Shown here in pieces: positions 12,671 to 24,720 of a stretch of 64,000 nt of DNA. Made by a program: the position numbers and the translations under genes. Under the pieces are notes generated by a model. The model ran no database searches, was not told the DNA's origin, and was given only the letters and a program-made list of their open reading frames with translations. Each line of letters opens with the position of its first letter. The first letter of the stretch is position 1. The DNA lies in contig CP141139.1 of the NCBI GenBank assembly GCA_035236585.1, forward strand, positions 21,220,990-21,284,989, given 5' to 3'. This DNA comes from Warburgia ugandensis (lineage: Eukaryota; Streptophyta; Magnoliopsida; Canellales; Canellaceae).

Positions 12671-15052
12671 GCACAATGTCTGCAATTTAAATGTTGTTAA
12701 GCCCAAGGCATACTATCACATAAATACATGTCCTTGGATGTTCCTAGACACAACTTAAATGGTACAACAAGGCAAAACTGATACAAGATAACATGTCCAT
12801 GGAAGTACCCTAGGCACAAAGTAAAATCAATTCGGGTAATGGGATGTTCCCAAACACAATGTCCAACTTGTTAAGAAACTTGATGGTCCTTGGCACAATG
12901 TGTAAGCAGTTTATATGACACGAAGACTCAAGGCACATTGTCTAAACAACACATATGTCCTTCGAAGTTCGTAAAGACAGAGTCAAATCACTTGGAGTCC
13001 TAGGATGTTCCCGAATATAATGCCTAATCATTTCAAGCTATTGGATGATCCTTGGCACAATGTGTGGGCAACTTAAATGGTGGGAAGTCCAAGATACATT
13101 GTCAAATACACTATATGTCCCTTAAAGTCCCCAGGCACAAACTCAAAACACTTCGAGTCCTGGGATTTTCCCAAACAGATCATCTAAACCTTTCAAGCCA
13201 TTTGATGATCCTTTTTGCACAACGTTGGACCCTTTAAGTGCTGGGCACAATGTCTGGACCAAACCATGGCACAATGTCAAAATATTAACATGTCCAACGA
13301 AGTCCTTAGGCACAAAGTCAAATCACTTCAAGAGTCCTGGGATGTTACCAAACACATCCTCTTAACTTTTGAAGCCATTGGATGATCCTTTTGGCTCATT
13401 GTTTGAGCACTTTAAGCACTTCAAAACTCACAAAGCACAATGTCAAAACAATGCATACTTAAGCACGGAGTCAAATCAATTAGTGTTCTGGAAAGTTCCC
13501 AAACAAAACTTCCTAATTATTCAAGCTCATGATCCTTGGCACGCTCTCAGAGCACATGTGTTACACTTGGGAAGCTCAAAGGAAAATTACAAGAACATTA
13601 CATGTCCATGGAAATCCTTCGGCACTAATTCAACTCACTCCAAATGTAAGAATGTTCTCGAACACAATGGTTAAACTTTTCAAACTATTGTATAATCCTT
13701 GGCACAGTGTCCAAGCATGTTCAAATACATTACATGTCTTTGAAAGTCCCCAGGCACAAACTCAAATCACTTCAAGTCTCCCAACACATCATCTAAACAT
13801 TTCAAGCCATTTGATGATCCTTTTGCACAATGTTGGACCCTTTAAGTGTTGGGCACAATGTCTAGGCCAAACCATGGCGCAATGTCAAAACATTAACATG
13901 TCCAACGAAGTCCTTAGGCACAAAGTCAAATCACTTCAAGAGTCCTGGTATGTTACCAAACACATCTTCTTAAATTTTCAAGCCATTGGATGATGCTTTT
14001 GGCTCATTGTTTGAGCAACTGAAGCACTGCGAAGACCCATGGTGCCATGTCAAAACATTACATGTCCATCGAAGTCCTTAGGCACAACAAAATAAAATCA
14101 CTTCGAAAGTCCTGGAATGTCCAAACACAACAGCAAAATTTTTAAAGCTATTGGATGATCTTTGGTACAATGTACTAGCACATTATGACCTGAGAAGTAG
14201 CATGGGACAATGTCAAAACATTACATGCCCTTTAAGTCCCTAGGCACAAAGTCAAATTACTTTGAGGCCTAGGATGTTTTCAAACATCATGTCTAACATG
14301 TTCGTAGAAGTCCTCAAGACACAATGTCAAATCACTTCGAGTGCCTGGACGTTCCCAACCACATTGTCTGAGCTTTTTAAGAAGTTGGGTGCTCCTTGGC
14401 ATAATGTGCAGGTAATTTAAATGATCAGAAGTCCCAAGGCACATTGTCAAAACAATACATGTCCTTGGAAGATCCTATGCACAAAGTCAATTCACTTCGA
14501 GTCTCGAGATGTTCCATAACATAATGTCTACTCTTTTCTAGTTGTTGGATGAGCCTTGACCCTATGTTCAGGCAACTTAAATGCCCAAGTCACAGTGTCA
14601 AGACAATATGCCCTTGGAAGTTGAATGATGCTAGGCACAATGTATGGGCCGATTAAATGATGTGAAATCCCATGGCACGTGATTGAAACAATAAATGTCC
14701 TTGGAAGTTCATAGGAAAAATGTCAGATGATGTTTTTGAGAGCAATGTCTAATCTTTTGAAACCATTACGTGATCCTTGGCACAATGTTTGGGGTACTTT
14801 AAAGGGTATTTTTGCAATTTTACCATGTAGGACCAACGCAAAATTTAAAGAACCCAAGTGGGCCATGCACTCACTATCATGTAGGGAACACAATCATTTA
14901 TTTAAAACAAATTACAAAAGGTTAAAATTTTAAATAATGAATTAAAGAAAAAGTAAAAATTATTACTTGTAAAGGGGGTGCCATTTTGATATTGGCACCC
15001 CACCCCTCTCTTAGGGAAAAATCAAGACAGACCATATGGTCTATTACCTAAA

Positions 15053-15083
<31 letters not shown>

Positions 15084-15848
15084 AAACCGATGAAGAAAGA
15101 GAAGAAGATGAAGAAGGAAGAGGAAGAAAGGGAGAGGAGTTGATTTGGAGAGTGCGATACCTTGCAACAAAGATCCAAGCCATTCGTTATCTCCAAAGAG
15201 GTAACAAGATCAAATCCATGAAAAATATTTTTGATCAGATGTCAATTGCGTAGGTAAATTTGCAAATAACAACGAGAAGAATGTACGGTGATGGACGGTC
15301 TATAGAAAATGAATTTTAAAAATCTAAGCTGTTCATCTTGTTCACAATCTCAAGGGGAGAAAAATGGTTCAAAAATAGACAAATTCCAACATCATTTGGT
15401 TGGTAAAATTAATGTCGAAAAATGACATCTGCCGTTCTACGGTGACTGTCCGATCAAATTTTACTATTAGGCACTTTTGAGCACTGTTATGCATTGTTAC
15501 ACACATGGGTGCATCTCGAATCCTAGGACACATAAGGATGCAATTGGGCGGAGCGTTCTGGTGACGCTTGTCAGAATAACTATTCTTTTAAGCACAATAC
15601 ATTCATTCATCCATTAAAACCAGATTCAAATTCATGTTTACGAAATTTTCAAATAATCTAAAACTCAGACGATCAGATCTACCTGCCTCACTGTAGATTG
15701 ATGTCCTTCCAAAGCTTTTTCTTTTCTTCTTATTGTTTTTCTTATGGAGGATCACATGTCCATGGAAGTACCCCAGGCATAAAGTAAAATAACTACAAGT
15801 AATGGGATGTTCCCAAATACGATTGCCTAAACTTTTTAAGAAGTTTTG
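12671..15848 (+). repeat. Block A unit 5 (3178 bp)
   Basis: Complete unit with a (GA)13 tract at 15058-15083. One T is missing from a T run near 13821, which only joins two chance reading frames. The 3' end has tacgattgcc, as in unit 3. The gggcggagcgttctgg variant near 15548 is private to this copy. Confidence 0.95.
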
Positions 15849-16703
15849 GCACAATGTCTACAATTTAAATGTTGTTAAGCCCAAGGCATACTATCACATA
15901 AATACATGTCCTTGGATGTTCCTAGACACAACTTAAATGGTACAACAAGGCAAAACTGATACAAGATAACATGTCCATGGAAGTACCCTAGGCACAAAGT
16001 AAAATCAATTTGGGTAATGGGATGTTCCCAAACACAATGTCCAACTTGTTAAGAAACTTGATGGTCCTTGGCACAATGTGTAAGCAGTTTATATGACACG
16101 AAGACTCAAGGCACATTGTCTAAACAACACATATGTCCTTCGAAGTTCGTAAAGACAGAGTCAAATCACTTGGAGTCCTAGGATGTTCCCGAATATAATG
16201 CCTAATCATTTCAAGCTATTGGATGATCCTTGGCACAATGTCCGGGCAACTTAAATGGTGGGAAGTCCAAGATACATTGTCAAATACATTATATGTCCCT
16301 TAAAGTCCCCAGGCACAAACTCAAAACACTTCGAGTCCTGGGATTTTCCCAAACAGATCATCTAAACCTTTCAAGCCATTTGATGATCCTTTTTGCACAA
16401 CGTTGGACCCTTTAAGTGCTGGGCACAATGTCTGGACCAAACCATGGCACAATGTCAAAATATTAACATGTCCAACGAAGTCCTTAGGCACAAAGTCAAA
16501 TCACTTCAAGAGTCCTGGGATGTTACCAAACACATCCTCTTAACTTTTGAAGCCATTGGATGATCCTTTTGGCTCATTGTTTGAGCACTTTAAGCACTTC
16601 AAAACTCACAAAGCACAATGTCAAAACAATGCATACTTAAGCACGGAGTCAAATCAATTAGTGTTCTGGAAAGTTCCCAAACAAAACTTCCTAATTATTC
16701 AAG
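15849..16703 (+). repeat. Block A unit 6, partial (855 bp, cut by gap)
   Basis: The first 855 bp of a unit, ending abruptly at the N run. Private changes are tctaca for tctgca at the start and a C to T change at 16011 in a CpG. The contig ends in mid-unit, as expected when an assembler stops inside an unresolved tandem array. Confidence 0.95.
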
Positions 16704-17203
16704 NNNNNNNNNNNNNNNNNNNNNNNNNNNNNNNNNNNNNNNNNNNNNNNNNNNNNNNNNNNNNNNNNNNNNNNNNNNNNNNNNNNNNNNNNNNNNNNNN
16801 NNNNNNNNNNNNNNNNNNNNNNNNNNNNNNNNNNNNNNNNNNNNNNNNNNNNNNNNNNNNNNNNNNNNNNNNNNNNNNNNNNNNNNNNNNNNNNNNNNNN
16901 NNNNNNNNNNNNNNNNNNNNNNNNNNNNNNNNNNNNNNNNNNNNNNNNNNNNNNNNNNNNNNNNNNNNNNNNNNNNNNNNNNNNNNNNNNNNNNNNNNNN
17001 NNNNNNNNNNNNNNNNNNNNNNNNNNNNNNNNNNNNNNNNNNNNNNNNNNNNNNNNNNNNNNNNNNNNNNNNNNNNNNNNNNNNNNNNNNNNNNNNNNNN
17101 NNNNNNNNNNNNNNNNNNNNNNNNNNNNNNNNNNNNNNNNNNNNNNNNNNNNNNNNNNNNNNNNNNNNNNNNNNNNNNNNNNNNNNNNNNNNNNNNNNNN
17201 NNN
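16704..17203. other. Assembly gap, 500 N
   Basis: Exactly 500 consecutive N. A round number like this is a scaffolding placeholder, not a measured gap. The left contig ends inside the satellite and the right contig begins inside a copia RT relic, so the true distance, order and relative orientation of the two sides are not established by the sequence. Reading frames that run through the N are meaningless. Confidence 0.99.
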
Positions 17204-17735
17204 CTTCTCACCAATTGCAATGTTGAAGTCTATAAGAATTTTATTGTGGCTATGGAGGGGCTCTATGACTATGAGATATATGAATGAATGCCAAAAATCG
17301 CCTTCTTGAATGGGCATCTAGAGGAGGACCTTTTACATGCTCTAGGTCTCAAGGACTTCAGTCTATAGAGAATTCTTATAACGTGTAAAAATTGCATGTG
17401 ATCAATCTATGGATGGACACATGCTATTGGAATCTTTCGTTTGAAGAGATCAAAGAGTTTGGATTCTTGAAAAATCTAGAAGAGGCATGTCTCCACAAGG
17501 AAAGTAGTGGAGTGCTATTATTTTTCTAATTTTATATGTGAAAAATATTTTACTTATTTGGACTGATGTAGGGATATTGTCAACAACTAAGACCCTAACT
17601 TTCTTATCATTTTGCAACTAAAGACTTAGGAGAAGATTCTTATATCTTAGTATTGGATTTGTTTAAATACCACAATACTTTGAAGCTAGATCTATTGTAG
17701 AGAAGATTCTTACTAAGTATCACATGGATATTCTC
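17204..17735 (+). pseudogene. Ty1/copia reverse transcriptase relic, 5'-truncated by gap
   Basis: Conserved Ty1/copia RT blocks appear in the right order but in different frames. FSPIAMLKSI starts at 17205, followed by YDYEIYE in another frame and AFLNGHLEEDL at 17300-17332. Then comes FEEIKEFGFLKNLEEA from about 17440. YVKNILLI begins at 17535, where active elements have the catalytic YVDD. KDLGE follows at about 17620 and EKILTKYHM at about 17700. At least three frame changes and several stops separate these blocks, and both catalytic aspartates of YVDD are lost, so it is dead. In living elements this domain copies element RNA into DNA. The upstream part (gag, protease, integrase) would lie in the gap or be absent; no RNase H region was recognised downstream. 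Confidence 0.88.
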
Positions 17736-18010
17736 TCACTTGTCTCTTTCTTTATCTCTCTCTCCCCACTTCCTCTATTTCCCATGGCTCTGACTTAGGT
17801 GGGTCTTCCTGTGTTATAAATACTCGACTCCAAACTAAAAAAAAATGAGGTAACAAAATTGGTGAGAAGAGTTAGAAAATAAAGGGAGAAAAGCACTAGA
17901 ATCCTAGAGAGAAGAAAGAGTGCTTGAGAGTATTTTTGAAAAACTAGAAGGTGATCTTCTTCTTTCCTCCCTCTCTCTCATCTCCACTTACGTACAATGA
18001 GTCTTTTTCT
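17736..18010. other. No gene recognised; pyrimidine-rich stretch and TATA-like motif
   Basis: The stretch holds CT-rich sequence (17740-17780), then TATAAATAC at 17815-17823 and purine-rich sequence. It could be the tail of the copia element or a promoter remnant. No matching second LTR was found in the window. Confidence 0.4.
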
Positions 18011-18300
18011 TCCCCTTTAAGGACTAGCTCGGGCCATGCTTGAGGAAGAACTTGCTTCAGTAAGTATTCTTTCCCTCTTTAAGGATAGTGCTCTCCATGC
18101 ATGAGGAAGAACTTTCCTTCATATATTGGACCTTCGTGTCTTAAGAGTCGAGATCCCAATTTGAGCCAAATTAAACAAACTTTCTTTCCAACTAGCAGCA
18201 CTTGCCATGACCAAGAAAGTTTGTTCAACTAATTATGTTACATAAATGGGTCACTCTCTTCAAGGGTATTGCTAACCATGCCCAAGAGAATATTCCTATT
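18011..18300 (+). repeat. Degenerate minisatellite, about 62-bp period, 4-5 copies
   Basis: Copies of the pattern ctttaagga ... ccatgcatgaggaagaactt recur with starts near 18015, 18077 and 18140, with weaker copies near 18186 and 18258. The first two are clearest; the later ones keep mainly ccatg(a/c)cc(a)aga and the flanking ttc runs. Confidence 0.65.
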
Positions 18301-18429
18301 TTGATTTCACCTTTGAAGTTTCCACGAGAAGGAACATTGAAATCATTAAAAAGAGATCCATTTCAAGATAGAATATGGATGCCCCCTTTTCTATAAAGGG
18401 ACAAAGTTAAGTGGGCTCCCATCATAAGC

Positions 18430-18867
18430 TATGGAATTTTGCCCCTTTTCATGTAAAGAAAGACACATAAATTACATGTAATGAGTGGGCCCCCATTAAG
18501 AGATAAATATTGGTCACCATCCGTTTTTCCTAAGTTGACCTAATTAATTAAACAATACCCTAAATGGAACCAACTTCAATACATATGTCTCAAGCAAATT
18601 AATCCCTAAACATGAATTATATCACCACATACATTGGACTCAAGCTAAGCTAGTAGGATAACTTTCCCGAAAAAATGAATGACCTATGACTCTCCTCTAA
18701 ACCCAATAAATGGTTAAGCTACAGTCTCACTCACTAGAAAAATGCAAATGCCTATGACTTTTTGTAAATCAGTATATCACAATCAATATAAAATAAGCAA
18801 ATTGCTTAAAATCCCTAAACAATGATGATTCTAACTAAGTAGACCTATAAGCTTAAGACACATAAAA
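18430..18867 (+). repeat. 438-bp tandem duplication, copy 1
   Basis: This stretch is followed directly by a diverged second copy at 18868-19320. Shared landmarks in order are tatgga..gccc, atgagtgggcc, gagataaatat, catgaattatatcacc, gcctatgact, aataagcaaa, and aagcttaagac. A short partial third copy of the start precedes it near 18375. Noncoding. Confidence 0.85.
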
Positions 18868-19320
18868 TATGGATGCCCTTTTTCATATAAATAAAGATAT
18901 ATAAACCACATGCAATGAGTGGGCCCTATTGGAGAGATAAATATGGGTACCCTCCTTTCTCCTAAGTTGGAAAATTTTAATTAAATAATGTCCCAAGTAG
19001 ACACTAAATTAAAACATGAAATCCTTAATCTAAATTGAAGTCAGTAAATAGACTATATCCCTAAGCATGAATTATATCACCTCATATCATTGGATGAAGC
19101 TAAGTTAGTGGGAACAACTTTCTAGAAGATATGAGTGACCTATGACTCTAGATAAACCCACTAAATGGCTGTTAGCTTGAGGTCTTGCTTACTAGAAAAT
19201 GCAAATGGCCTATGACTTTAGCTAAACTAGTGTACCACAATCAATTTAAAATAAGCAAACTGTTTAAAAAGCCTAAACAATGACGATTCTAATTGAGTGG
19301 GCCCTATAAGCTTAAGACCC
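18868..19320 (+). repeat. 438-bp tandem duplication, copy 2
   Basis: Second copy of the preceding segment, with many substitutions and small indels, so the duplication is old. The same sequence landmarks appear in the same order. Confidence 0.85.
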
Positions 19321-19422
19321 CTAAATGGTTATGATTGTAACCATGCTGGATGTACTAGTCTAAGGAGCCTTGGAAGGTAATGTTTTAAGGCAATGTAAAA
19401 ATCATCACGTGTCCTCCAAGGC

Positions 19423-19715
19423 AAGAATTCTTGCTAATGTGGATCCATCTTCACGATAGCCACTAAAACAATAAGGATTCTAGCCATGCAAACCTTATCA
19501 ATCAAAAGGGTCCTAAACGATAGATTCTAGCCAATGTGGACCCTATCAATTGAAAGAGTCCCAAAAGTCAAGAATTCTAGCTAATGTGTGAACTATCTTC
19601 ACAAGAGTCCTAAAAGGTAGGATTCTAGTTGTGAGACCTATAAATCAAAAACAAAACTAAAAGGTGAGGACTCTAGCCATGAAGGTTCTATCATGACAAA
19701 CCATGTTTGTCGAAG
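19423..19715 (+). repeat. 48-bp minisatellite, six degenerate copies
   Basis: The motif a(g)gattctagccaatgtgg recurs with starts at about 19423, 19473, 19521, 19570, 19618 and 19666, giving spacings of 50, 48, 49, 48 and 48. Each copy continues with a ctatca-like block and a tcctaaaag-like block. The regular spacing despite base divergence is good evidence for true tandem ancestry. Confidence 0.85.
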
Positions 19716-21194
19716 CACCACATCCCTAGAAGAGTTATAGTCTTTATGTCCACTTGAAGTTAATTGGTTGATGGCGATGTGCATGTCTTCTTTTTCAACA
19801 TTAAATACTAAAACAATGCAAAAATTAGTGCCCAATGCTGCAATACTTCTCCTAAAAATAAACATAAAAGGATATTGTTGGTGTGATTGAGGCTACCATA
19901 AAGCTACCTATTCCTATTCAATAAAAGAGAAAACATGTTGAGTGTTAGGCTTCAAAGGTTGTGCACTCTTATCAAGTCTATAGTAACACTTCAAAAGATG
20001 TATGCACATACATATATCAACAACCAATCCAAATTTCATATATTGTAAAACTAAGCTAGCTACCATATTATAATGTAAAATTGATTCAACAAGTTTTTAT
20101 CTAAAGTCACAACCATAGTATACAAAGAATGTGGAAACCAAAGACTCACATTTGGTTAATATACAAGCAACTTGTAGTTAAGAGTCTTTTATATTATTTA
20201 TATCAAGGAAAAATATTATTAATGTATTATTAGTGCCAGAGGAATGTACTCATGGCACTTGGATATAGTGAATATAGAATTTAAAACCCTTTCTTTTAGG
20301 GGAAATCAACCCTTATGTTTCATTCAGTGATAGTTTAGTCTTCTCATGCACAATACAAAATTCTGATCGTGGACATCATCCCAAAGTGGACTTGGTAAAT
20401 CCATGCATGGAATTCAATCAAGGATTTTATCAAATTAATTTAGTAAAGTCACTATTAAATGATAGGGGCTACATGAGCTCATGCATCCCTAGACATCCAA
20501 TTAAATAAGATCCACATGTCCCACAAAAAGGATACATGAATAAATATGAAAATGTAGGAGGACAATATGGTAAAATGAGTAAAAATGTAATAACTTGATA
20601 CTATAAGTCAAGATTATAATTTTCTTTCTTTATTATAGATACTCTTTCATATTAATCCATTAATGGCATCACATGTATGGGGTGCCCCTTCACTAACATT
20701 TTTAAAGCCTTACTAATGATTGTGGAGGGTTTGTTATCTTACTCTCATGTTAGAGTCAATGCTCTTATTTGAAATATAGACCAAGAGGTGTTGTTTGGAG
20801 ATTGACATATTTCTTTCAACTTGAAATTAGGCCTCTATCTTTAGGGAAAACACCCATTAAGATTAATTTCATCTTTTCTAATGCATTTATTCAAGTCTCC
20901 ACCCTAGATTCCATGTAATCCCCAAATACATTATAAAGAGGGTTCACCACCTATGATACAAGGGTCTTAGGTCCCTACACAACCCAAATGATTCTACCAA
21001 ACCAAAGATCTAAGGTTGACATATCTAAGAATTGAAGTGGTAAGGAGTGCAAGCAAAGAGAACCCCTTGTTCTTCTAGGTTAAAAATCTAAAGTTAGCTT
21101 TGGTTTTTCCATTCCTTAAAAATTAAAATTCTTTGAATCAATGTTGACAAGAAAGACAAGAAATTCATAAAACATGTCATTCATGAAGAGAAGA

Positions 21195-21195
<1 letters not shown>
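19716..21195. other. No feature recognised
   Basis: AT-rich sequence with only short open frames in any direction. No conserved protein motif, RNA gene or repeat was recognised. Confidence 0.5.

Positions 21196-21260
<65 letters not shown>
21196..21260. repeat. (CA)n microsatellite, 65 bp
   Basis: About 32 uninterrupted CA units, preceded by aagat and followed by gatcataagg, so that gatc occurs at each edge. The absence of interruptions suggests an active, length-variable locus. Confidence 0.98.
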
Positions 21261-21262
<2 letters not shown>

Positions 21263-21329
21263 TCATAAGGGGGAAATATACCATAAAGAAAATTGATAAT
21301 TCTAATAAACATATACAAGCTAGATGTAT

Positions 21330-21960
21330 CAAATATAGGGAACATGTTAAAGCTAGAAACATATTATAAATACTAATGCATGATGTTTACTAGAATAGAA
21401 AGATAGAAAACATATATTACATAAGGCATACCAGGAAACATACCTAAATATGCATATTTACTTTAAATACATTAGAAACATGATTCTTGGGACTAAAAAG
21501 GAACACATTGGCTAGGCAAGGAAATAAACTAGAGCATGAGTCATGGGACTAAGTAGAGTGATGGATATTATGTAGAAGGAATGAAACATATGAATCTTAG
21601 AAACAAGGAAATGAAGCTTATAGATGCAAGCATTGATTGGAAACATTATCCTAAGCTTTGAACATAGATCAAACACATTGTACACATGAGGTAAAACATC
21701 AAGGGAACACCAACACAACATGGGAATAGATTGGGAACATTCATCAAATATAATGGAAACATAAATAAGAACCATCCTCTTGGAATTCGACATGATAAAT
21801 GTTATGAGACTAGTGACATGACAAATATTAGAATGCTAATACTTGAAAATGCTGTATAGGAACTAGAAAGATGAAATGTTCTAGTTAGGAACTAGAAACA
21901 TGAAGAATCATAAGAATGAATGTTAGAAACATTGGAAATGATGCATAATGTAACTAATAA
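21330..21960 (+). repeat. Purine-rich region with recurrent (g)gaaacat motifs
   Basis: Variants of ggaaacat or gggaacat occur at about 21338, 21356, 21406, 21434, 21475, 21583, 21639, 21733 and 21755, and again after 21890. Spacing is irregular, so this may be an ancient eroded short tandem repeat or just composition bias. No coding function seen. Confidence 0.4.
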
Positions 21961-23040
21961 GTGTAAGATGCCTAAGAAGAGAGAGATTTTTGCCAATTTT
22001 TAAAAGAGAACCTCTTTTTCATCAAAATTGATAAAAGGAAATTCTTTCTTTCCCTGAAAATTTTCAAAGAAAGACAAAAACAAAACCCGTAAAATCAAAT
22101 TGCCTTCTAGCTTAGTGAGAGTCATTTCATACTTCATGATATACTCCTCCATAGAATTTTTCTTTTGCTTTTAGAGGCCTCTTTCAAGGAAAACACTATG
22201 ATCAAGGGTCATTTTTTTGTGTTATACTCTTTAGAAAATCTAAATTCAAGTAAACAAAGGAAAAATTGTAGGAAATTCTTGAAAATCTATTTAGCCATAA
22301 AAGAATTCCAATCTTGTGTTTTAACTTTCATAAAAAATGCATCCACATGGCAAAAGCCTAGAAGCTCAAATTTCTTCCATTAAGATACTTAGAACTTCAT
22401 CCCTAGGGTTCAAGAAAGAGAGTGAGAAAAAATGAAAAGGGAAAGGATTAATAAATTGAAGAAATTAGTTTATGGAAACTAAATTTGGAGAAAGAAAACC
22501 CTTTTCTCTATAGTTAAGAATCTCTCTTTCTCTTCAAGGAAGGTTTAAAGAGGTCTACCGATACTCTATGCTTAAATTAAAGACGAATTATTATACTCAA
22601 TCTAAGAGCACAATGGGGATTGAATTAGGAGCTATCTCTAAAAGTTTTCACTCTAGAAGAACCCTAATTGGAAGCTCCCATTTGGTTCTTTAGATGCAAG
22701 AAGGAGGATATTTAATAGTTTAAAAAAGGGATTCCTCCTTCTTAGGAATGAGAATTGAATTCCTAGGATGAAAGATTCCATTGTCCCACAGAATCCAATT
22801 CTTGTATCCAATGTAGTTTAGGGATTAGGATTCTTTCATTAAGAGAACCTCTATGAATGTTCTCAAAGCTTCTCCCCAAATTAAGTTTCTAATCCTTAAT
22901 CTATATGCAAAGAGAAAATAAAAAATAACTAAGAGAGAAGCGAGAATGATGATGCAAGAAATATAGGAATATATAAATAAAATCTACCCAATGAAGGTTT
23001 TTGCTAGTTTTTCCATGCTCTAAATGAGGTGTAAGGGATA
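21961..23040. other. No gene recognised
   Basis: AT-rich. A short minus-strand stretch around 22010-22165 reads openly as MEEYIMKYEMTLTKLEGN and continues without a stop for about 50 residues. It was not recognised as any family and has no intact gene around it. Confidence 0.4.
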
Positions 23041-23052
23041 TCCTATTTATAG
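23041..23052 (-). promoter_or_regulatory. TATA-box-like motif on the minus strand
   Basis: On the minus strand this reads CTATAAATAGGA, a good plant TATA-box match. No intact gene follows it, so it could belong to a dead element or be chance in AT-rich DNA. Confidence 0.3.
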
Positions 23053-23519
23053 AAATTGTGGGGTGAGAAAAGTGAGTAAATCCAATCATCATCAATGGCA
23101 ATGCCAAATCTTGATTTTTTAAGTTTCTACCCACAAAGTCCACAATCATGTTTACGGGAGGGCCTAGACCTCACGATCGTAGGCTCCCCACATCGAGGAA
23201 CTACATAATGGGAATAACTAACTATCTTTTGAAATCGACCATGAGATCTAAATGGTAATTTTTTGGAAACATCCAAAAGAAAATGATTGATGTTCCCCAT
23301 TTAAAAATGAAATAACAGCTTTTAGATTTGCCTTGGTGGAGTCCACAATCACATGGTATTTTGACCTAGAACCTCATAATTATCAGGTTTACGCAGAGGC
23401 TGCTTTCCCTTTAGAAATTGCTTTTGAACAATTTTGAAGTCAAATTTTTTGATTGTTGGACCATTTACAACCATTTCAAGTTGGGGGCTCGAGATTGCAA
23501 AGAAGAGAACTTACAATTC
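23053..23519. other. No feature recognised
   Basis: Unremarkable AT-rich sequence with no recognisable coding, RNA or repeat signal. Confidence 0.5.
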
Positions 23520-23960
23520 TAAGCATTTAGTCCTAAGAGAATATAATTTGGGATGGATCACTTATGATATGAAGAATTCAATGAAAGATCACTTGCAATT
23601 CTAAGCATTTGGAATGGCCACCTTTGATCTAAAGCATTTTAGATTTTTAATGGCTTAGTCACTTCAATTGATTGATATCTTCGAATGGATCACCTTAATT
23701 TGGGAAGCGACGAGATTTTGAATAGATCATCTCTCGATCTAGAGCAATTGAGTTTTTTGAATGGATTTTTCCAATTTGGAGCAATTGATATTGTTGAACA
23801 AAAAAATCTTTGATTTGAAGTGATGATTGAGATTTTGAATGGATCACCTTTGATTCAATTTCTTTTTGTGAAGAATCACTTGCAATTCCAAGCGAGCTTA
23901 AATTTTGTACTGATCACCTTCAGTTTGGGATATTGAAATTAGAGCCGATTGATAGGATCT
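23520..23960 (+). repeat. Degenerate ~50-bp tandem repeat
   Basis: The words gaatggatcac(c/t)t, ttgatttgga and agcaattgag recur many times in this stretch, at roughly 45-60 bp spacing, with heavy divergence. It is probably the older end of the clearer array at 23990-24410. Confidence 0.55.
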
Positions 23961-23989
23961 ACTATGGATTTTTCCTCGATAATAGGGGA

Positions 23990-24410
23990 CCAATAAAATC
24001 CATTGGTTTTCATTTGATAGATTCATTTATATATGTTGATTGGATGATAAGTGGATCAATAAGATCCATAATTTAATTGAAAATCGATGAAAGCTAATCA
24101 ATGATATTTGTTCATTTGATGATATGATCAACAAGATCAATCAATTTTGATTGATGTGCTGGCTGATATGTTGATTTGATTTACATTGATGTGAGATCCA
24201 TTCATTTGATAATTAGATCAAAGAGATCCAATTATTTTGATTGACAAATTAGTAGGATCCATTCAATTGATGATTGGATTGATGAGATCCAATTATTTTC
24301 ATTAATGGATTGAAAGGATTCATTGATATGGTTTGAAATCCATTCATTTGATGATAGGACTGGGTGAGATCCAATGATTTTGATTGATGGATTGATGAGA
24401 TCCACTAAAG
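23990..24410 (+). repeat. Degenerate 60-90-bp tandem repeat rich in gatcca
   Basis: Four clear copies share ttcatttgatgat, gagatccaat, attttgattgatg and (a)gatcca, starting near 24112, 24200, 24260 and 24344. Length varies because some copies carry an extra ttgatatg-type insert. Noncoding. Confidence 0.7.
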
Positions 24411-24544
24411 AGACATGCGTCTTCTCTCGGCTTCTGGTGTTTGATCTATCCTTTTCCCATGGTTCACCTTTCTTTATGAAGGATCAATTGGCACAACCCT
24501 TTATGCTGTAAGACTACAATCCGAGGATGTTATTGAAGATCCGC

Positions 24545-24715
24545 AACATTCACATTTCCTGAGTGTGATGCCCAAAGTGCCTAGGGAAGATTGAGAGAGG
24601 GAGGACTTGGCTAGCGACCAACTTGCTTCGGTGCAGCCTACAAATGAGGTGGACAACCTACACCACCAATGGAACCAATTTGTGGCTAAGGAGGCCATGG
24701 TGGATGGGGAGTGAA
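24545..24715 (+). pseudogene. Possible decayed coding fragment, unknown
   Basis: This patch is richer in G+C than its surroundings. The plus strand reads as a hydrophilic peptide (LASDQLASVQPTNEV, then NQFVAKEAMVDGE) ending in a stop, with one internal stop upstream. The minus strand is also open for 65 codons. No family is recognised; a retroelement gag piece or a host exon piece are both possible. Confidence 0.25.
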
Positions 24716-24720
24716 GCTGC

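Larger units (their letters stand above)
1..16703 (+). repeat. Satellite block A: about 5.3 direct copies of a 3.17 kb unit
   Basis: The same 3.15-3.18 kb sequence recurs head to tail. The landmark gcacaatgtctgcaattt (or a close variant) starts at 1, 3155, 6326, 9499, 12671 and 15849. Copies are almost identical over hundreds of bases and differ mostly at a few recurrent sites. All copies here share states that differ from block B, such as ccaaag in the 3' part of the core and gtaggacc (not gtaagacc) early in the core. The left edge is cut by the window and the right edge by the N gap. No coding function is visible. Confidence 0.97.

Noticed and set aside
1..16703. rDNA intergenic spacer as an explanation of the long unit with subrepeats
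   Set aside because: No 18S, 5.8S, 25S or 5S rRNA sequence was recognised in the unit, and consecutive units join directly to each other.
16547..17317. Long reading frames across 16547-17317 on both strands
   Set aside because: They run through the 500 N and have no coding content there.
21196..21260. (CA)n tract as telomere-like or regulatory DNA
   Set aside because: It is a plain dinucleotide microsatellite; the plant telomere repeat is not present.
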